Source: Calothrix sp. NIES-3974 | GTDB lineage: Bacteria; Cyanobacteriota; Cyanobacteriia; Cyanobacteriales; Nostocaceae | Reading direction: 5' to 3' | DNA: 64,000 bases | Assembly (NCBI RefSeq): GCF_002368395.1 | Contig: NZ_AP018254.1 | Location: 744,001 to 808,000, forward strand | The notes under the pieces: model-generated | Told to the model about the DNA's origin: nothing | Databases searched by the model: none | Seen by the model: the letters and a program-made list of their open reading frames with translations, nothing else | Shown here: positions 1-9,531 of the stretch, in pieces | Layout: each line of letters opens with the position of its first letter | How positions within the stretch are numbered: the stretch's first letter is position 1 | Program-made: the position numbers and the translations under genes

Positions 1-1
1 T

Positions 2-403
2 AATTTAGTGGATGAAACCGCATCTATTTTTCTCGATTTTGAATCGGAAATTTTGGCTGGTAAGTTTGATAATAATTTATTAAAATTGAGTAAATACTTG
101 CCAGAATTACAAAATATAGCGACAACGGTATCCACACAAGTTTTCCTACATCCAGATGTTTTAGAAACCAGAATAGCTGGATATGAGGTTTTAGGGAAAT
201 TATTTACCGATTTCATCGATGCAGTTTTAAGTAATAGTAAAAAATCCGAATTAATTTTACTAACTTTACCCGAAAAATATCGCCCTTTCCCCAATGAAAG
301 TTTGTATAACAAAATTCTGCGGATTACCGATTATATTTCGGGGATGAGTGATTCCTATGCAACCAGCATATTTAAAAAATATAGTGGTATTTCCTTGGGT
401 TAA
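2..403 (+). CDS. dgt: dGTP triphosphohydrolase, C-terminal part (cut by window edge)
   Basis: The reading frame is open from base 2, so the gene starts upstream of the window; only about 133 C-terminal residues are visible. The ending, with DYISGMSDSYATSIFKKYSG, matches the C-terminal helical region of bacterial dGTPases (HD-superfamily phosphohydrolase-associated domain). These enzymes cleave dGTP to deoxyguanosine and triphosphate in the cytoplasm. The catalytic HD motif lies outside the window, so the call rests on the tail alone. The stop is 55 bases before the SDR gene on the same strand. Confidence 0.6.
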   Translation, partial: NLVDETASIFLDFESEILAGKFDNNLLKLSKYLPELQNIATTVSTQVFLHPDVLETRIAGYEVLGKLFTDFIDAVLSNSKKSELILLTLPEKYRPFPNESLYNKILRITDYISGMSDSYATSIFKKYSGISLG

Positions 404-458
404 ATTAAACGGTAAAATTAACTTTGATTTGAAAACACATCAGGTTGGAAAATACATC

Positions 459-1229
459 ATGGTATCCGTAGCTAACCAAATTGTCCTCATTACAGGTGCA
501 AGTAGCGGAATTGGTGCATCCTGTGCCAAAATATTTGCAGCCGCAGGAGCAAAATTAATTTTGGCAGCCAGACGGTTAGAAAGATTACAGATACTGGAAA
601 AACAGATTCAGCAAGAATGTCCAACTGATACCTATCTAATTCAACTAGATGTACGCGATCGCTCTGCTGTCGAAAATGCGATCGCCAACCTACCTCAACA
701 ATGGCAAAGTATTAATATTTTGATTAATAATGCTGGTCTTAGTCGTGGTTTAGATAAAATTCAGTCCGGGGATTTTCAAGACTGGGAAGAAATGATTGAT
801 ACCAATATTAAGGGTTTATTGTATGTGAGTCGCTACGTAATTTCCGGTATGCTTGAACGAGAATATGGACATATTATTAACATTGGTTCCATTGCCGGAC
901 ATCAAACCTATCCCGGTGGAAACGTCTACTGTGGAACAAAAGCCGCAGTTAAAGCCATTTCCGAGGGGATGAAATTAGATTTAGTCGGTACACCAATTCG
1001 GGTGACATCCGTAGACCCAGGTATGGTGGAAACAGAATTTAGTCAGGTTCGCTTTCACGGAGACGTTGAACGTGCTACTAGTGTTTATCAAGGTATGCAA
1101 CCCCTAACTGCGGACGATATCGCGGATGTCGTCTTTTTTTGCGCAACCCGTCCTCCCCATGTGAATATTAATCAGGTGATTCTCATGCCAGTTGATCAAG
1201 CTAGTAGCACCCTAGTACATCGTCGTTAG
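459..1229 (+). CDS. SDR-family NAD(P)-dependent oxidoreductase (YdfG-like)
   Basis: A 256-residue classical short-chain dehydrogenase. The Rossmann cofactor motif TGASSGIG lies near residue 12, NNAG near residue 90, the catalytic Ser in NIGSIAG, and the active-site YxxxK as YCGTK. The PGMVETEF segment after it resembles the YdfG group, which oxidises serine and 3-hydroxy acids with NADP. I chose ATG 459 because the Rossmann strand follows at once; the frame is open further upstream, but that stretch overlaps the dGTPase gene. It may be co-transcribed with dgt. The family is certain, the substrate is not. Confidence 0.85.
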   Translation: MVSVANQIVLITGASSGIGASCAKIFAAAGAKLILAARRLERLQILEKQIQQECPTDTYLIQLDVRDRSAVENAIANLPQQWQSINILINNAGLSRGLDKIQSGDFQDWEEMIDTNIKGLLYVSRYVISGMLEREYGHIINIGSIAGHQTYPGGNVYCGTKAAVKAISEGMKLDLVGTPIRVTSVDPGMVETEFSQVRFHGDVERATSVYQGMQPLTADDIADVVFFCATRPPHVNINQVILMPVDQASSTLVHRR

Positions 1230-1256
1230 TAGAGACATAATATATTACGTCTCTAC
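1229..1256. repeat. GAGAC/GTCTC palindromic repeat (copy 1)
   Basis: A 28-base near-perfect inverted repeat with arms GTAGAGAC and GTCTCTAC around an AT-rich self-complementary core (AATATATT). It begins at the SDR stop codon and lies between two convergent genes, so it could also end transcripts. A degenerate half copy follows at about 1272-1288. It belongs to a dispersed family seen across the window. Confidence 0.75.
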
Positions 1257-1307
1257 ATAAATATTACATTCTATATATTACGTCTCTTGACTAATTTTCA
1301 GCCAACC

Positions 1308-4300
1308 CTATTTAGTCGGAATAGTGATAATAAACTCCGTACCCTGACCAAGATGGGAAACACAAGTTAATTTACCTGCATGGGTTTCTTCAATAATTTG
1401 TTTCGCAATAGCTAATCCTAACCCTGTTCCTTTCCCCACTCCTTTAGTCGTAAATAAATGCTCGAATATTTTACTTTGAATTTCCGGAGTCATTCCTTTA
1501 CCATTATCTCGAATCCGAATTTGTAACTCTTCATCTGCCATACTTGTACTAATACAAATTCTCTGTGGATGAGCTTTTAATTCTTCCATACTTTGATTTT
1601 GTGACACTTCATCAAACATATCAATGGCATTAGCCAAAATATTCATAAATACTTGATTGAGTTGACCAGGGAAGCATTCAATCGGAGGTAAATCTCCATA
1701 TTCACGAATGACCTCGATTGCGGGACGATGCTCATTGGCTTTGAGACGATATTTGAGGATTAATAAAGTACTTTCCAAACCATCATGGATATTAGCAGTA
1801 ACTTTATGCTCCGTATCTGCGCGGGAGAAAGTTCGTAGACTGTTACTAATATTTTTAATTCGCTCAGTAGCTGTTTGCATACCTAATAATATTTTCGGTA
1901 AATCCTCCATGAGAAATTCTAAATCAATTTCTTCTGCACTTTCTTGAATAACTGATGTTGCTTCCACTTGTTCTTGATAAAGTTGTAAGTGACCTAAAAT
2001 ATCTCGAATATAATCTTGAGCATTTTTGATACTACCATTGAGGAAACTAATCGGATTATTAATCTCGTGCGCAACACCTGCAACTAAGTTACCTAAAGCC
2101 GACATTTTTTCCGATTGAATTACCTGAGCTTGACTTTGTTGTAGCTGCATTAAAGCTTGCTCTAACTCTTGATTTTTACGTTTAATTTCCGCTTCTGCTC
2201 GTACTTTTTCCCGTTCTGCGGCTTTTTGTTGACTAATATCCCGACCAATAAATAAACCCTGATATTTACCATTATAAAAACAGCGTGTTCCCCTCACCTC
2301 GATATCAAACTGACTACCATCTTTTCGGATTACAATTGCATGACCGTAGAAATCTTTACCTGCGGTAACAGCTTGTAGAGATTCTGTAAATACATGTAAA
2401 TAATCGGGATGAACAAAATCCGCAGCAGTTATTTTTAAAAACTCTTCCTGAGAATAACCATACATTCGACAATTTGCTGGATTGACAGCAAGACACTCAC
2501 CGGTTTCTAAGTCCCAGATACCTAATCCATCGTTGACACTTTCAAAAATACTACGATACTGCTGTTCTTTCTGGGTCAATTCCTTTGCTTTTTCCTGTTC
2601 CCGACTGTAGAGTTGAGCATTTTCAATGGCGATCGCAGCTTGGGATGTTAAAACTTTAACAACCTCCAGGCGATCGCTGGTAAATGCTGCTTTCAATAGG
2701 TTGTTTTCTAGGTACACCAAACCTAAAAATTTCCCTTGGGAGAAAATGGGTAAACAGAGAATGGATTTTGGTTGGTTTTTAACTATGTAGGGGTTATTGA
2801 TAAACATCCCCTCTTTCGCTGCATTGTTTAAAATCAGGGGTTCCTGGGTGCGAACAACGTATTGAATGAGTTCAACGGGGAAACTTTCGCTTGTTTCCAG
2901 AGAAACTTTATTTACAACAACTTCTCTAATTTCCTGGTTACAATCAGCAACTTCAACATATAAATCCCCATCCTGTTCCAGAATAATACAGCCTTTTTGC
3001 GCTCCTGCATTTTCTAAGATAATTTGTAGTAACTTGTGCAGCAATTTTTCTAAGATAATTTCACTGGAAATTGCTGTTGCAGCTCTCATCACAGTACCCA
3101 AATCTAAAAGTTGGATTGCAGTGCTACTACTACCTCTAGTTTGGGTAAAAGTTTGAGTTAGATTTCGAGGTAAATAATTACTGGATTGAGATTTAAGGTT
3201 GAATAATTGGGAATATTTTGTTTCCAATTGTTGTACTTTTACTTTTGCACCCCACTCTTGATAATATTGATGGGCATCTTGTAGGTATATCCAGGCAATT
3301 TTAGGTTTATTAATTTCTAAATAAAATTCTGCTGCACGTTCATTAGCTAATGCAGCTTCTTGGATATAATCATGAGCTACAGCACCTTGAATTGCCTCGT
3401 CATACATTTGCATCGCTTCTGGAATATTACCGAGAATGCGATGCATCTCGGCTGCCACTAAATCATACTTATGCTGAAAATTCATCGGTGCATGGTGAGC
3501 GCGATGTAGTAGTTTTTGTTGGTTGTTTTTGACTCTTTCTAAAATCTCTTCTTTTCCATTTTCATCGGTACAATGCGGGTAATTATTTAAGGCAACCAGA
3601 GAATCATAAAAGTGAAAAAGAGGAATAAAAATAGTCCCTGCAAAGGATACTATGGTTTGATGAACATGAACATTAGCTTGATTTGCCTCTTCTCGGCGAT
3701 CGCACAGATATTCATGAATCATTTCATAGAACCAATATAAACATAATCCATTTAGACTTCCGGTTTTATGAATACGACTGTAAAATTCCTCTTTTTGTGA
3801 TTTAACAACTGCTTTATCGAGAAAATTTTCTAAATCTCTGACTGCAAAAATAGCTATATTTGCTAAATCTAAAGCGGATAATAAATTAAATTTTTGTAAT
3901 TGCTGAATATAAGCTTGAGCGTCATCTATAACTGTTTTCAAATTGACTCCTGTCAAATAAGCACAGTGAATCGCAAATCCAGCATTATACCCAGCAAATT
4001 CCCTATCCCCTACAGCCATTCCTACTTGATAACCTTCAATTAAAAGTGGCAAACTATCGCGATAGTGTTGTTTGCAGTTAAGATTAGATTGGGCAACAAC
4101 GAGATTAACTTTACTGCGGTTATAATGATTCAAATGACCTAGCATTTGCAGCGCTAAGTTCCCAAATTCATAGGCTGCGCATATGTCTTCTAAAATTATG
4201 TTTTTTAATGCTCCATAGGCAGCGTAAATATAAGCTATATTTGAATTTTTCCCATATAAAATTAATTGTTTAACCTGAATTAGTATCACTAATGGATATA

Positions 4301-4637
4301 AATATGGTTTACATATATAGATAGCTGGAGTAGTTTTAAATAATAAACTAGCAATAGCTAATGCTTCTGCATCTATCATTGCTGGTAAATTTAATAAATC
4401 ATCTGTTGTTTTATTCCCTAATAAGTCTTGAACTTCCTTTAGAGCAGCTATTGTATCCGCAGAGGTGACAGTTTCTGGTAAGTTGAGATTAAACTCTTTT
4501 AGAGCTGTGCAAGCAATTGCGATCGCATCTAAAAATCGATGTTGAACTGCGTAGGCTTGAATCTGAATTTCATAGGCTTTGATGCGGTCTAGTTTATTTG
4601 TGGTTTTTGTAAAAATGATTTTGAGGCATTCTTCCAT
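1308..4637 (-). CDS. C-terminal open segment of the broken hybrid kinase: GAF-PAS-histidine kinase
   Basis: 1,109 residues counted from the first ATG after the TAA; the frame is in fact open up to 4758. Residues 1-490 are the helical, TPR-like region; GAF is about 509-680, PAS about 692-800. The dimerisation helix carries the H-box GVAHEINNP (phospho-acceptor His near residue 858). The ATPase domain has the N-box NAIDMF, DNGKGM and GTGLGLAIAKQ. All phosphotransfer motifs are intact, so an internal start could still give a sensor kinase without its Ser/Thr kinase half. No response regulator gene is adjacent. Confidence 0.75.
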   Translation of the reverse strand: MEECLKIIFTKTTNKLDRIKAYEIQIQAYAVQHRFLDAIAIACTALKEFNLNLPETVTSADTIAALKEVQDLLGNKTTDDLLNLPAMIDAEALAIASLLFKTTPAIYICKPYLYPLVILIQVKQLILYGKNSNIAYIYAAYGALKNIILEDICAAYEFGNLALQMLGHLNHYNRSKVNLVVAQSNLNCKQHYRDSLPLLIEGYQVGMAVGDREFAGYNAGFAIHCAYLTGVNLKTVIDDAQAYIQQLQKFNLLSALDLANIAIFAVRDLENFLDKAVVKSQKEEFYSRIHKTGSLNGLCLYWFYEMIHEYLCDRREEANQANVHVHQTIVSFAGTIFIPLFHFYDSLVALNNYPHCTDENGKEEILERVKNNQQKLLHRAHHAPMNFQHKYDLVAAEMHRILGNIPEAMQMYDEAIQGAVAHDYIQEAALANERAAEFYLEINKPKIAWIYLQDAHQYYQEWGAKVKVQQLETKYSQLFNLKSQSSNYLPRNLTQTFTQTRGSSSTAIQLLDLGTVMRAATAISSEIILEKLLHKLLQIILENAGAQKGCIILEQDGDLYVEVADCNQEIREVVVNKVSLETSESFPVELIQYVVRTQEPLILNNAAKEGMFINNPYIVKNQPKSILCLPIFSQGKFLGLVYLENNLLKAAFTSDRLEVVKVLTSQAAIAIENAQLYSREQEKAKELTQKEQQYRSIFESVNDGLGIWDLETGECLAVNPANCRMYGYSQEEFLKITAADFVHPDYLHVFTESLQAVTAGKDFYGHAIVIRKDGSQFDIEVRGTRCFYNGKYQGLFIGRDISQQKAAEREKVRAEAEIKRKNQELEQALMQLQQSQAQVIQSEKMSALGNLVAGVAHEINNPISFLNGSIKNAQDYIRDILGHLQLYQEQVEATSVIQESAEEIDLEFLMEDLPKILLGMQTATERIKNISNSLRTFSRADTEHKVTANIHDGLESTLLILKYRLKANEHRPAIEVIREYGDLPPIECFPGQLNQVFMNILANAIDMFDEVSQNQSMEELKAHPQRICISTSMADEELQIRIRDNGKGMTPEIQSKIFEHLFTTKGVGKGTGLGLAIAKQIIEETHAGKLTCVSHLGQGTEFIITIPTK

Positions 4638-4760
4638 TTCCGCAAATCTACCACAGCAATAAGCAGCTTCTGCTTTTTCTTCTAACAGTGCTAAAATTAA
4701 ATCTCCATTTGCTATTTTTCCCTGACTGTGACTAATAATTTGGGAAGTAAAATTAATGAA

Positions 4761-7022
4761 TTATAATCCCATATGAAAATAATTCAAAGCGGATTCGTAA
4801 GCAATTGCAGCTTTGGCTTTTTTCCCAGCCATGAGATTTAATTGGGCAAATTTTTCCCTTTCTGAATGATTTTTAAATAGGGAAACAGCCTGATTGGCGT
4901 GATTGACAATCTCGAAGATATTTTCTGCTAACTTTTCTGAAGATATGCTCTGTAAAAGTAACTCAGCGATTTGCTTGTGAACCTGTTGTTTTCGCTCCTG
5001 GGGAATCAAACAATAAGCAGCTTCTTGGATTCGGTCATGTTGAAATCTAAATCTAGGGTTTTTATCTTGAACGCTATATTGAGCTATAATCTCATCTAAG
5101 AATAATTTATAATCCTTATCTAAGGGAATAACTAAATTTTGTGCTATCGCTGGCCATAAATTTTTGAGCGCAGATTGGGGAGATTGTTGACTAATTATTC
5201 CTAAAGTCTGTAAATCAAACTTGTCACCAATACATGCAGCTAATCTTAATACTTCCTGAGTTGACATAAATAAATTTCGCAATTTACCTATCATTAACTC
5301 AACCACATTATCTGTAATATTTTGCTGCCTAATTGCCGTCAAATCCCATTTCCATTCACCTGTTTCTCTCTCAAAACTCAATAAGTTTCCTTCTTGCAAA
5401 GATTTGAGTAGTTGAATTAAAAAGAAAGGATTTCCCTGGGTTTTTTCATACAGTAACTTTGCCAAGGGTTGAATCCGTGAAAAATGACAATTCAGAGTAT
5501 CCGCAATTAATTGCATCACATCATGTAATGACAAAGAATCCAAAACAATCCTTGTCAAACCTAACCCTTGCGCTTCTATTTCAGCTAAAGCTTGTATAAA
5601 GGGATGGGTGGGGTCAACTTCATTATCCCGATAGGCTAAAATTACCAAACGATGCTGAGTCTGGGAACTTGTCAACAACCTTTTTAGAAAAGATATGGTC
5701 GTTAAATTAGCCCATTGTACATCATCAATAAACTCCACCAAAGGAGATTTCGGACTCCCAGTAGCAGTTGCAAAATCCATCAAAGTCTGTTCAAAACGAT
5801 TTTGTGCTTCCTGTACAGGTAATTCCTCCACCGATGGTTGCTGACCAATTAATAACTCCAACTCCGGAATCAAATCAATTATCAATTGTCCATTTGAACC
5901 CACAGCTGCTAAAAACCGATCGCGCCAATATTGTAAACTTTCCTTACCCTCACTCAATATTTGTCGAATCAAATCCCTATAACTAGCTGCAATACAAGCA
6001 TAGGGAACATCTCTCTGCAACTGGTCAAACTTTCCACTGATAAAATGACCACGACTAGCTGTGACAGGTTTGAGCAATTCCCGAATCAAGGAGGTTTTCC
6101 CTACACCGGAATATCCATACACCACCACCACCTGACAACCACCCTTTTGGACGGTAGCAAACGCATCTAGTAAGGTTTTGACCTGGGTTTCCCGACCGTA
6201 AAGTTTTTCCGGAATACGTAATTGAGACATGCGATCGCGAAGCGACTCCATAGGAGTATCCCGTTGCCCTAAAATAAAGTTATTGACAGTACCTGTTTGC
6301 TGATATTCTTGCCAACATCGCTGTAAATCTGACTTTAAACCCCCAGCACTTTGGTATCTATCCTCCGGATTCTTTGCCATTAATTTACCAACAATCCTTT
6401 CCACCATCGTTGGTATCCCCTTATTTGGAAGGAAAGCAGGAGGATTTTTCGTCAAATGAGCATAAACCAACTCCATTGGGTCATCCCCAGCAAAGGGTAA
6501 TTCCCCCGTTAATAGTTCATACAAGGTCACACCCAAGGAATAAAAATCGCTTCGGTAATCAATCCCCCGATTCATCCTTCCAGTTTGTTCGGGAGACAAA
6601 TAAGCTAAAGTCCCCTCCAAAGTATCAAGGTTTCCAACTTCCCGAATTTCTTGAGAAACCAGAGCTGCAATACTAAAATCAATCAGCTTTACCTGTCCCG
6701 ATTGCGGTTCTATCAAAATATTCGCAGGTTTTATATCCTTGTGAATAACCCCTTGCTGATGAACATGTTCCAAAATCCCAGCAACTTGTACAGCAACTCC
6801 TAAAACCTCTCCCACACCCCTATTTCCCTCCCCGAAATATTTACATAGAGAGATTCCCCCAAAATCCTCCATCACCAACATGTAACTATTCCCACATACA
6901 TCAAAACTGTAAATCGGAACAACACCCGCTATATCCAGTTTTTGAGTAATGGTGTACTGGTGACGAAATCTAAATATCTCCTGGGGAGTCGGAGAAGGAT
7001 TTCTCAGTAGTTTTACCACCAC
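4761..7022 (-). CDS. N-terminal open segment of the broken hybrid kinase: Ser/Thr kinase plus AAA ATPase
   Basis: The longest intact piece upstream of the TAA; GTG 7022 is only the first possible start after the TGA, and 26 further kinase residues are encoded before it. Visible parts are the ATP-binding Lys in VVKLLRN, HKDIKPANIL as catalytic loop, DFS in place of DFG (usual in this family), and the SPEQTGRMNRGIDYRSDFYSLG activation segment. The AAA domain follows, with P-loop GYSGVGKTSL near residue 305 and the Walker-B-like LVEFIDDVQW. The piece ends abruptly at YFHMGL inside the helical region. If translated alone from GTG it would lack the first kinase strands. Confidence 0.7.
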   Translation of the reverse strand: MVVKLLRNPSPTPQEIFRFRHQYTITQKLDIAGVVPIYSFDVCGNSYMLVMEDFGGISLCKYFGEGNRGVGEVLGVAVQVAGILEHVHQQGVIHKDIKPANILIEPQSGQVKLIDFSIAALVSQEIREVGNLDTLEGTLAYLSPEQTGRMNRGIDYRSDFYSLGVTLYELLTGELPFAGDDPMELVYAHLTKNPPAFLPNKGIPTMVERIVGKLMAKNPEDRYQSAGGLKSDLQRCWQEYQQTGTVNNFILGQRDTPMESLRDRMSQLRIPEKLYGRETQVKTLLDAFATVQKGGCQVVVVYGYSGVGKTSLIRELLKPVTASRGHFISGKFDQLQRDVPYACIAASYRDLIRQILSEGKESLQYWRDRFLAAVGSNGQLIIDLIPELELLIGQQPSVEELPVQEAQNRFEQTLMDFATATGSPKSPLVEFIDDVQWANLTTISFLKRLLTSSQTQHRLVILAYRDNEVDPTHPFIQALAEIEAQGLGLTRIVLDSLSLHDVMQLIADTLNCHFSRIQPLAKLLYEKTQGNPFFLIQLLKSLQEGNLLSFERETGEWKWDLTAIRQQNITDNVVELMIGKLRNLFMSTQEVLRLAACIGDKFDLQTLGIISQQSPQSALKNLWPAIAQNLVIPLDKDYKLFLDEIIAQYSVQDKNPRFRFQHDRIQEAAYCLIPQERKQQVHKQIAELLLQSISSEKLAENIFEIVNHANQAVSLFKNHSEREKFAQLNLMAGKKAKAAIAYESALNYFHMGL

Positions 7023-7130
7023 AGGTAAGCGATCGCCTTCTCGAATTGCTCGATAAACAATTGTCCGAGAACCATGATATAGTTCTTCGAGAATTTCGTA
7101 TCAGGGAATACTGCCGTGGTTAGTAATCAT

Positions 7131-7471
7131 ACTGGGAAGAAATCCTTACTATTGCTGAACATTTTCTATGTTTAGTCTTCCCACTTTGCCTGAAAAATTA
7201 AACTTCCAACCAGAAATTATGACACCTACATTGACTGCGGACACCAGAACCCATAAAAGTAGTTTTTCCCACACCTTGTTCCCCACTTCCCACTTACTTT
7301 CAAGTAGGAGCATTTGAATTTATTTAATGAACTATGATTGTACATCCTGCATCTTTTGAATCAACGTCAAAATCCTTTTACGAGGGTGTCAACGCAAAGG
7401 CTCCACATCGGGTAAAATCCTAATTATTGCCAACTAAGATTAATCACAAACAACATCACCAGGAGAACATC
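7131..7471. other. Intergenic stretch, nothing recognised
   Basis: About 340 bases between the start of the broken kinase gene and the next plus-strand gene. I see no ORF, strong hairpin or known repeat here apart from a short imperfect inverted repeat near 7302. It probably holds the divergent promoters. Confidence 0.4.
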
Positions 7472-7675
7472 ATGGAAGAAACACAAGTTAACTGTAAAGT
7501 AGACTGCGTTAACGGTTGTCTTCTCCCAGAAAAATGCCCAAATCTAGAAAACCGCCAAGCAACAACCAAATTTATTGCTGAAACATCCCTTGACCAAATG
7601 CTAGAAATCGCCGAAGCCGCAAGACTAAAAAAACTCATGGAACCACCTAAATGGGTCATTCCCGAAGATATTTAA
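7472..7675 (+). CDS. Small conserved-looking protein of unknown function (67 aa)
   Basis: ATG 7472 is preceded by AGGAG at 7461, a good ribosome binding site, and is preferred over an in-frame ATG 45 bases upstream. The N-terminus holds four Cys within 21 residues (CKVDCVNGC...C), possibly a metal site. A helical stretch (SLDQMLEIAEAARLKKLM) and an acidic end, PPKWVIPEDI, follow. No signal peptide or membrane segment. I do not recognise a characterised family; small proteins of this type occur in filamentous cyanobacteria. Confidence 0.6.
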   Translation: MEETQVNCKVDCVNGCLLPEKCPNLENRQATTKFIAETSLDQMLEIAEAARLKKLMEPPKWVIPEDI

Positions 7676-7881
7676 GACTTGCAGTACATTGAAAAACCTT
7701 GTTACAGATGCCTGAAGAAAGTTGTTTTTTGTTTTGTGTTTAAAAGTAGTAGTAGCTGAGTATTCACCTAAATCTTGGTAAATCCTAATCTTAGTCAATG
7801 TAATACCAATTTGAAAAAAAATACGACAGATAAGGTAGGTACAATTAAACATAAAACCACAATGCAACCAATCTTCGGCGT

Positions 7882-7905
7882 AGAGACGCGATATATCGCG
7901 TCTCT
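7882..7905. repeat. GAGACG palindromic repeat (copy 2)
   Basis: A perfect 24-base palindrome, arms AGAGACGCGATA and TATCGCGTCTCT, 39 bases before the GTG start of the DUF3326 gene. Compared with copy 1 the core has changed on both arms together, keeping the pairing. It would form a strong hairpin in the 5' leader of the next gene. Confidence 0.8.
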
Positions 7906-7943
7906 CCCTACGTACTTTCTAATCCAAAATCCTATAACCCTCC

Positions 7944-9008
7944 GTGCGTCCCTATACAGCAATTTTGATTATCCCCACAGGAATTGGTGCAGCCATCGGT
8001 GGCTATGCTGGAGACGGACTACCCGTAGCCAAAGCCATGTCACAAGTTGTGGATAGACTGATTACCCACCCCAACGTCATGAACGGGGCAATGATGTACT
8101 GGCCTATACCTAACACCCTCTACGTGGAAGGATACGGACTCGACCGCTTTGCTTCTGGAAATTGGGGTTTACGTCCAGTACATCAGAATAAAATCGGTAT
8201 AATCTTAGACCAGGAAATAGAGCCAGAATTAAGAATTAGGCAACTACAAGCAGCAGATGCAGCCAGAGCCACCTTGGGATTGCAAATATCCGATTACATA
8301 ATTACAGATGCACCCCTAGGTGTCGAATTGCAAATATCAAACAGTGGTAGTAGTTGGGGTACAATTAGGAACCCGGATGCCTTGTTACAAGCCGCAGATC
8401 AATTGATTCAAAAAGCAAACGTAAATGCGATCGCAGTAGTAGCTCGCTTCCCCGACGAAATAGATCCAATTGCCGACCTCAATTACCGCAAAGGTCAAGG
8501 CGTAGACCCAATAGCCGGGTGCGAAGCAATTATTAGCCATCTAATCGTCCGTGAATTTCAAATTCCCTGCGCTCACGCACCAGCCTTTTCCCCACCTCCA
8601 TTAGATACTAACCTATCACCCCGTTCCGCCGCCGAAGAAATTGGCTATACATTTTTACCCAGCGTCCTAGTTGGACTCCATCGCGCTCCCCAGTTCCTAT
8701 CCCATCCATCAGACCCGTTTCCCCAACCATGGGATATCTGGTCAAACCAAGTAGACGCGCTGGTAATCCCTGCAACCGCAAGTGGAAATAGTTGTGTCAT
8801 GCACCTCAGCCAACAAAACACACTGATCATCGCTGTTGAAGAAAATTACACCCAAATTCAAGTACTCCCCCATACAATCGGCATCAAATCATTACAAGTT
8901 CAATCCTACTTAGAAGCCATCGGTATCCTCGCAGCTCATAAATCAGGTATCGACCCCCAAGGTTTTATCACAACCAAATCGTCCCAACATATCGAAAGAT
9001 TAACTTGA
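7944..9008 (+). CDS. DUF3326 family protein
   Basis: A 354-residue soluble protein. The N-terminus MRPYTAILIIPTGIGAAIGG starts at GTG 7944 and agrees with the usual start of cyanobacterial DUF3326 proteins. Other recognisable stretches are GYAGDGLPVAKA, MMYWPIPNTLYVEGYGLD and DPIAGCEAIISHL. The family has no established reaction, but the glycine-rich IPTGIGA start and the late phrase PATASGNSCVMHL suggest a nucleotide- or substrate-binding alpha/beta fold; that is inference. Full length for the family. A GAGACG palindrome sits just upstream in the leader. Confidence 0.8.
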   Translation: MRPYTAILIIPTGIGAAIGGYAGDGLPVAKAMSQVVDRLITHPNVMNGAMMYWPIPNTLYVEGYGLDRFASGNWGLRPVHQNKIGIILDQEIEPELRIRQLQAADAARATLGLQISDYIITDAPLGVELQISNSGSSWGTIRNPDALLQAADQLIQKANVNAIAVVARFPDEIDPIADLNYRKGQGVDPIAGCEAIISHLIVREFQIPCAHAPAFSPPPLDTNLSPRSAAEEIGYTFLPSVLVGLHRAPQFLSHPSDPFPQPWDIWSNQVDALVIPATASGNSCVMHLSQQNTLIIAVEENYTQIQVLPHTIGIKSLQVQSYLEAIGILAAHKSGIDPQGFITTKSSQHIERLT

Positions 9009-9165
9009 GAAAGCAACCTTTAACGATAAAAAGATGTTTGTCAATTATCGATAAACACCATATTAACCACCTTGTGAAGACAGGAAATAAGCTCAAACAG
9101 TATATTTGTTTTTATCAACTATTCCCGATTCCCTACTCCCTACTCCCAAAAAGCAAGCTTGTTAA

Positions 9166-9188
9166 GTGTTAAAAGCAACTTTTAACAC
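9166..9188. repeat. Perfect 10-bp hairpin GTGTTAAAAG/CTTTTAACAC
   Basis: A 10-base stem with a three-base CAA loop, following an ACTCCCT heptamer run at 9131-9147. There is no T-tract on either strand, so it is a weak terminator candidate; it may be the edge of the adjacent transposase remnant. Confidence 0.5.
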
Positions 9189-9261
9189 AACCTCTAAGCT
9201 CGACTTTATCTATTTTATTGAAGAGGAAATGGTAGCAAGATCAGAAATCAGATAGTTTGGA

Positions 9262-9450
9262 ATGTTTCTGATGAACTTGCTACGGGAAGAATTTCTTGTT
9301 TTCATTCTACCGTTTGCGGCTGCATTTTCCAAGCCAGTTTGGGAATCTGCGATCGCATTAGTTGTAGGAGCCATACTAACTTTAATGAACAGAATGATTC
9401 AAGAGGCTGATTTTCGGATTCGGGACGGGTTTAATCAACGAATTTTATAA
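9262..9450 (+). pseudogene. N-terminal remnant of an IS701-like DDE transposase
   Basis: The first 40 residues (MFLMNLLREEFLVFILPFAA, then FSKPVWESAIALVVGAIL) match the start of cyanobacterial IS701/IS4-type transposases, which run LPFAPLFSKRVWQ...LLVGAILAPGKRTV. After GAILT the similarity stops and the frame drifts into unrelated sequence, ending after 62 residues. The DDE catalytic core is absent. A decayed insertion fragment. Confidence 0.6.
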
Positions 9451-9531
9451 ATTGCTAATTATTAGTTGACGACGGATTGTGGTTGTTTAGTTAGTTCGAT
9501 ACATTGTCTCCGTCGTCATTCAATCCGTGTG

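Larger units (their letters stand above)
1308..7130 (-). pseudogene. Ser/Thr kinase-AAA-GAF-PAS-histidine kinase hybrid, interrupted by two in-frame stops
   Basis: Reading minus from ATG 7130 to the stop at 1308 gives one continuous frame of 1,941 codons with no frameshift. It is broken only by TGA at 7103-7101 (codon 10) and TAA at 4763-4761 (codon 790). The start reads MITNHGSIP-stop-YEILEELYHGSRTIVYR, which fits the family N-terminus if TGA replaced a GGA glycine codon. After TAA the frame goes straight on into FINFTSQIISHS and then the AEAAYCCGRF segment of the same family. Domain order is Ser/Thr kinase, AAA ATPase, helical region, GAF, PAS, HisKA, HATPase. Such hybrids of about 1,800-2,000 residues are common in cyanobacteria. 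Either it is a recently inactivated gene or the stops are sequencing errors or read through. Confidence 0.8.

Noticed and set aside
2866-3156. Plus-strand open frames inside the hybrid kinase, STAND and ribosomal genes
   Set aside because: They lie wholly inside strongly supported genes on the other strand or frame, with no independent start signals or recognisable protein features.
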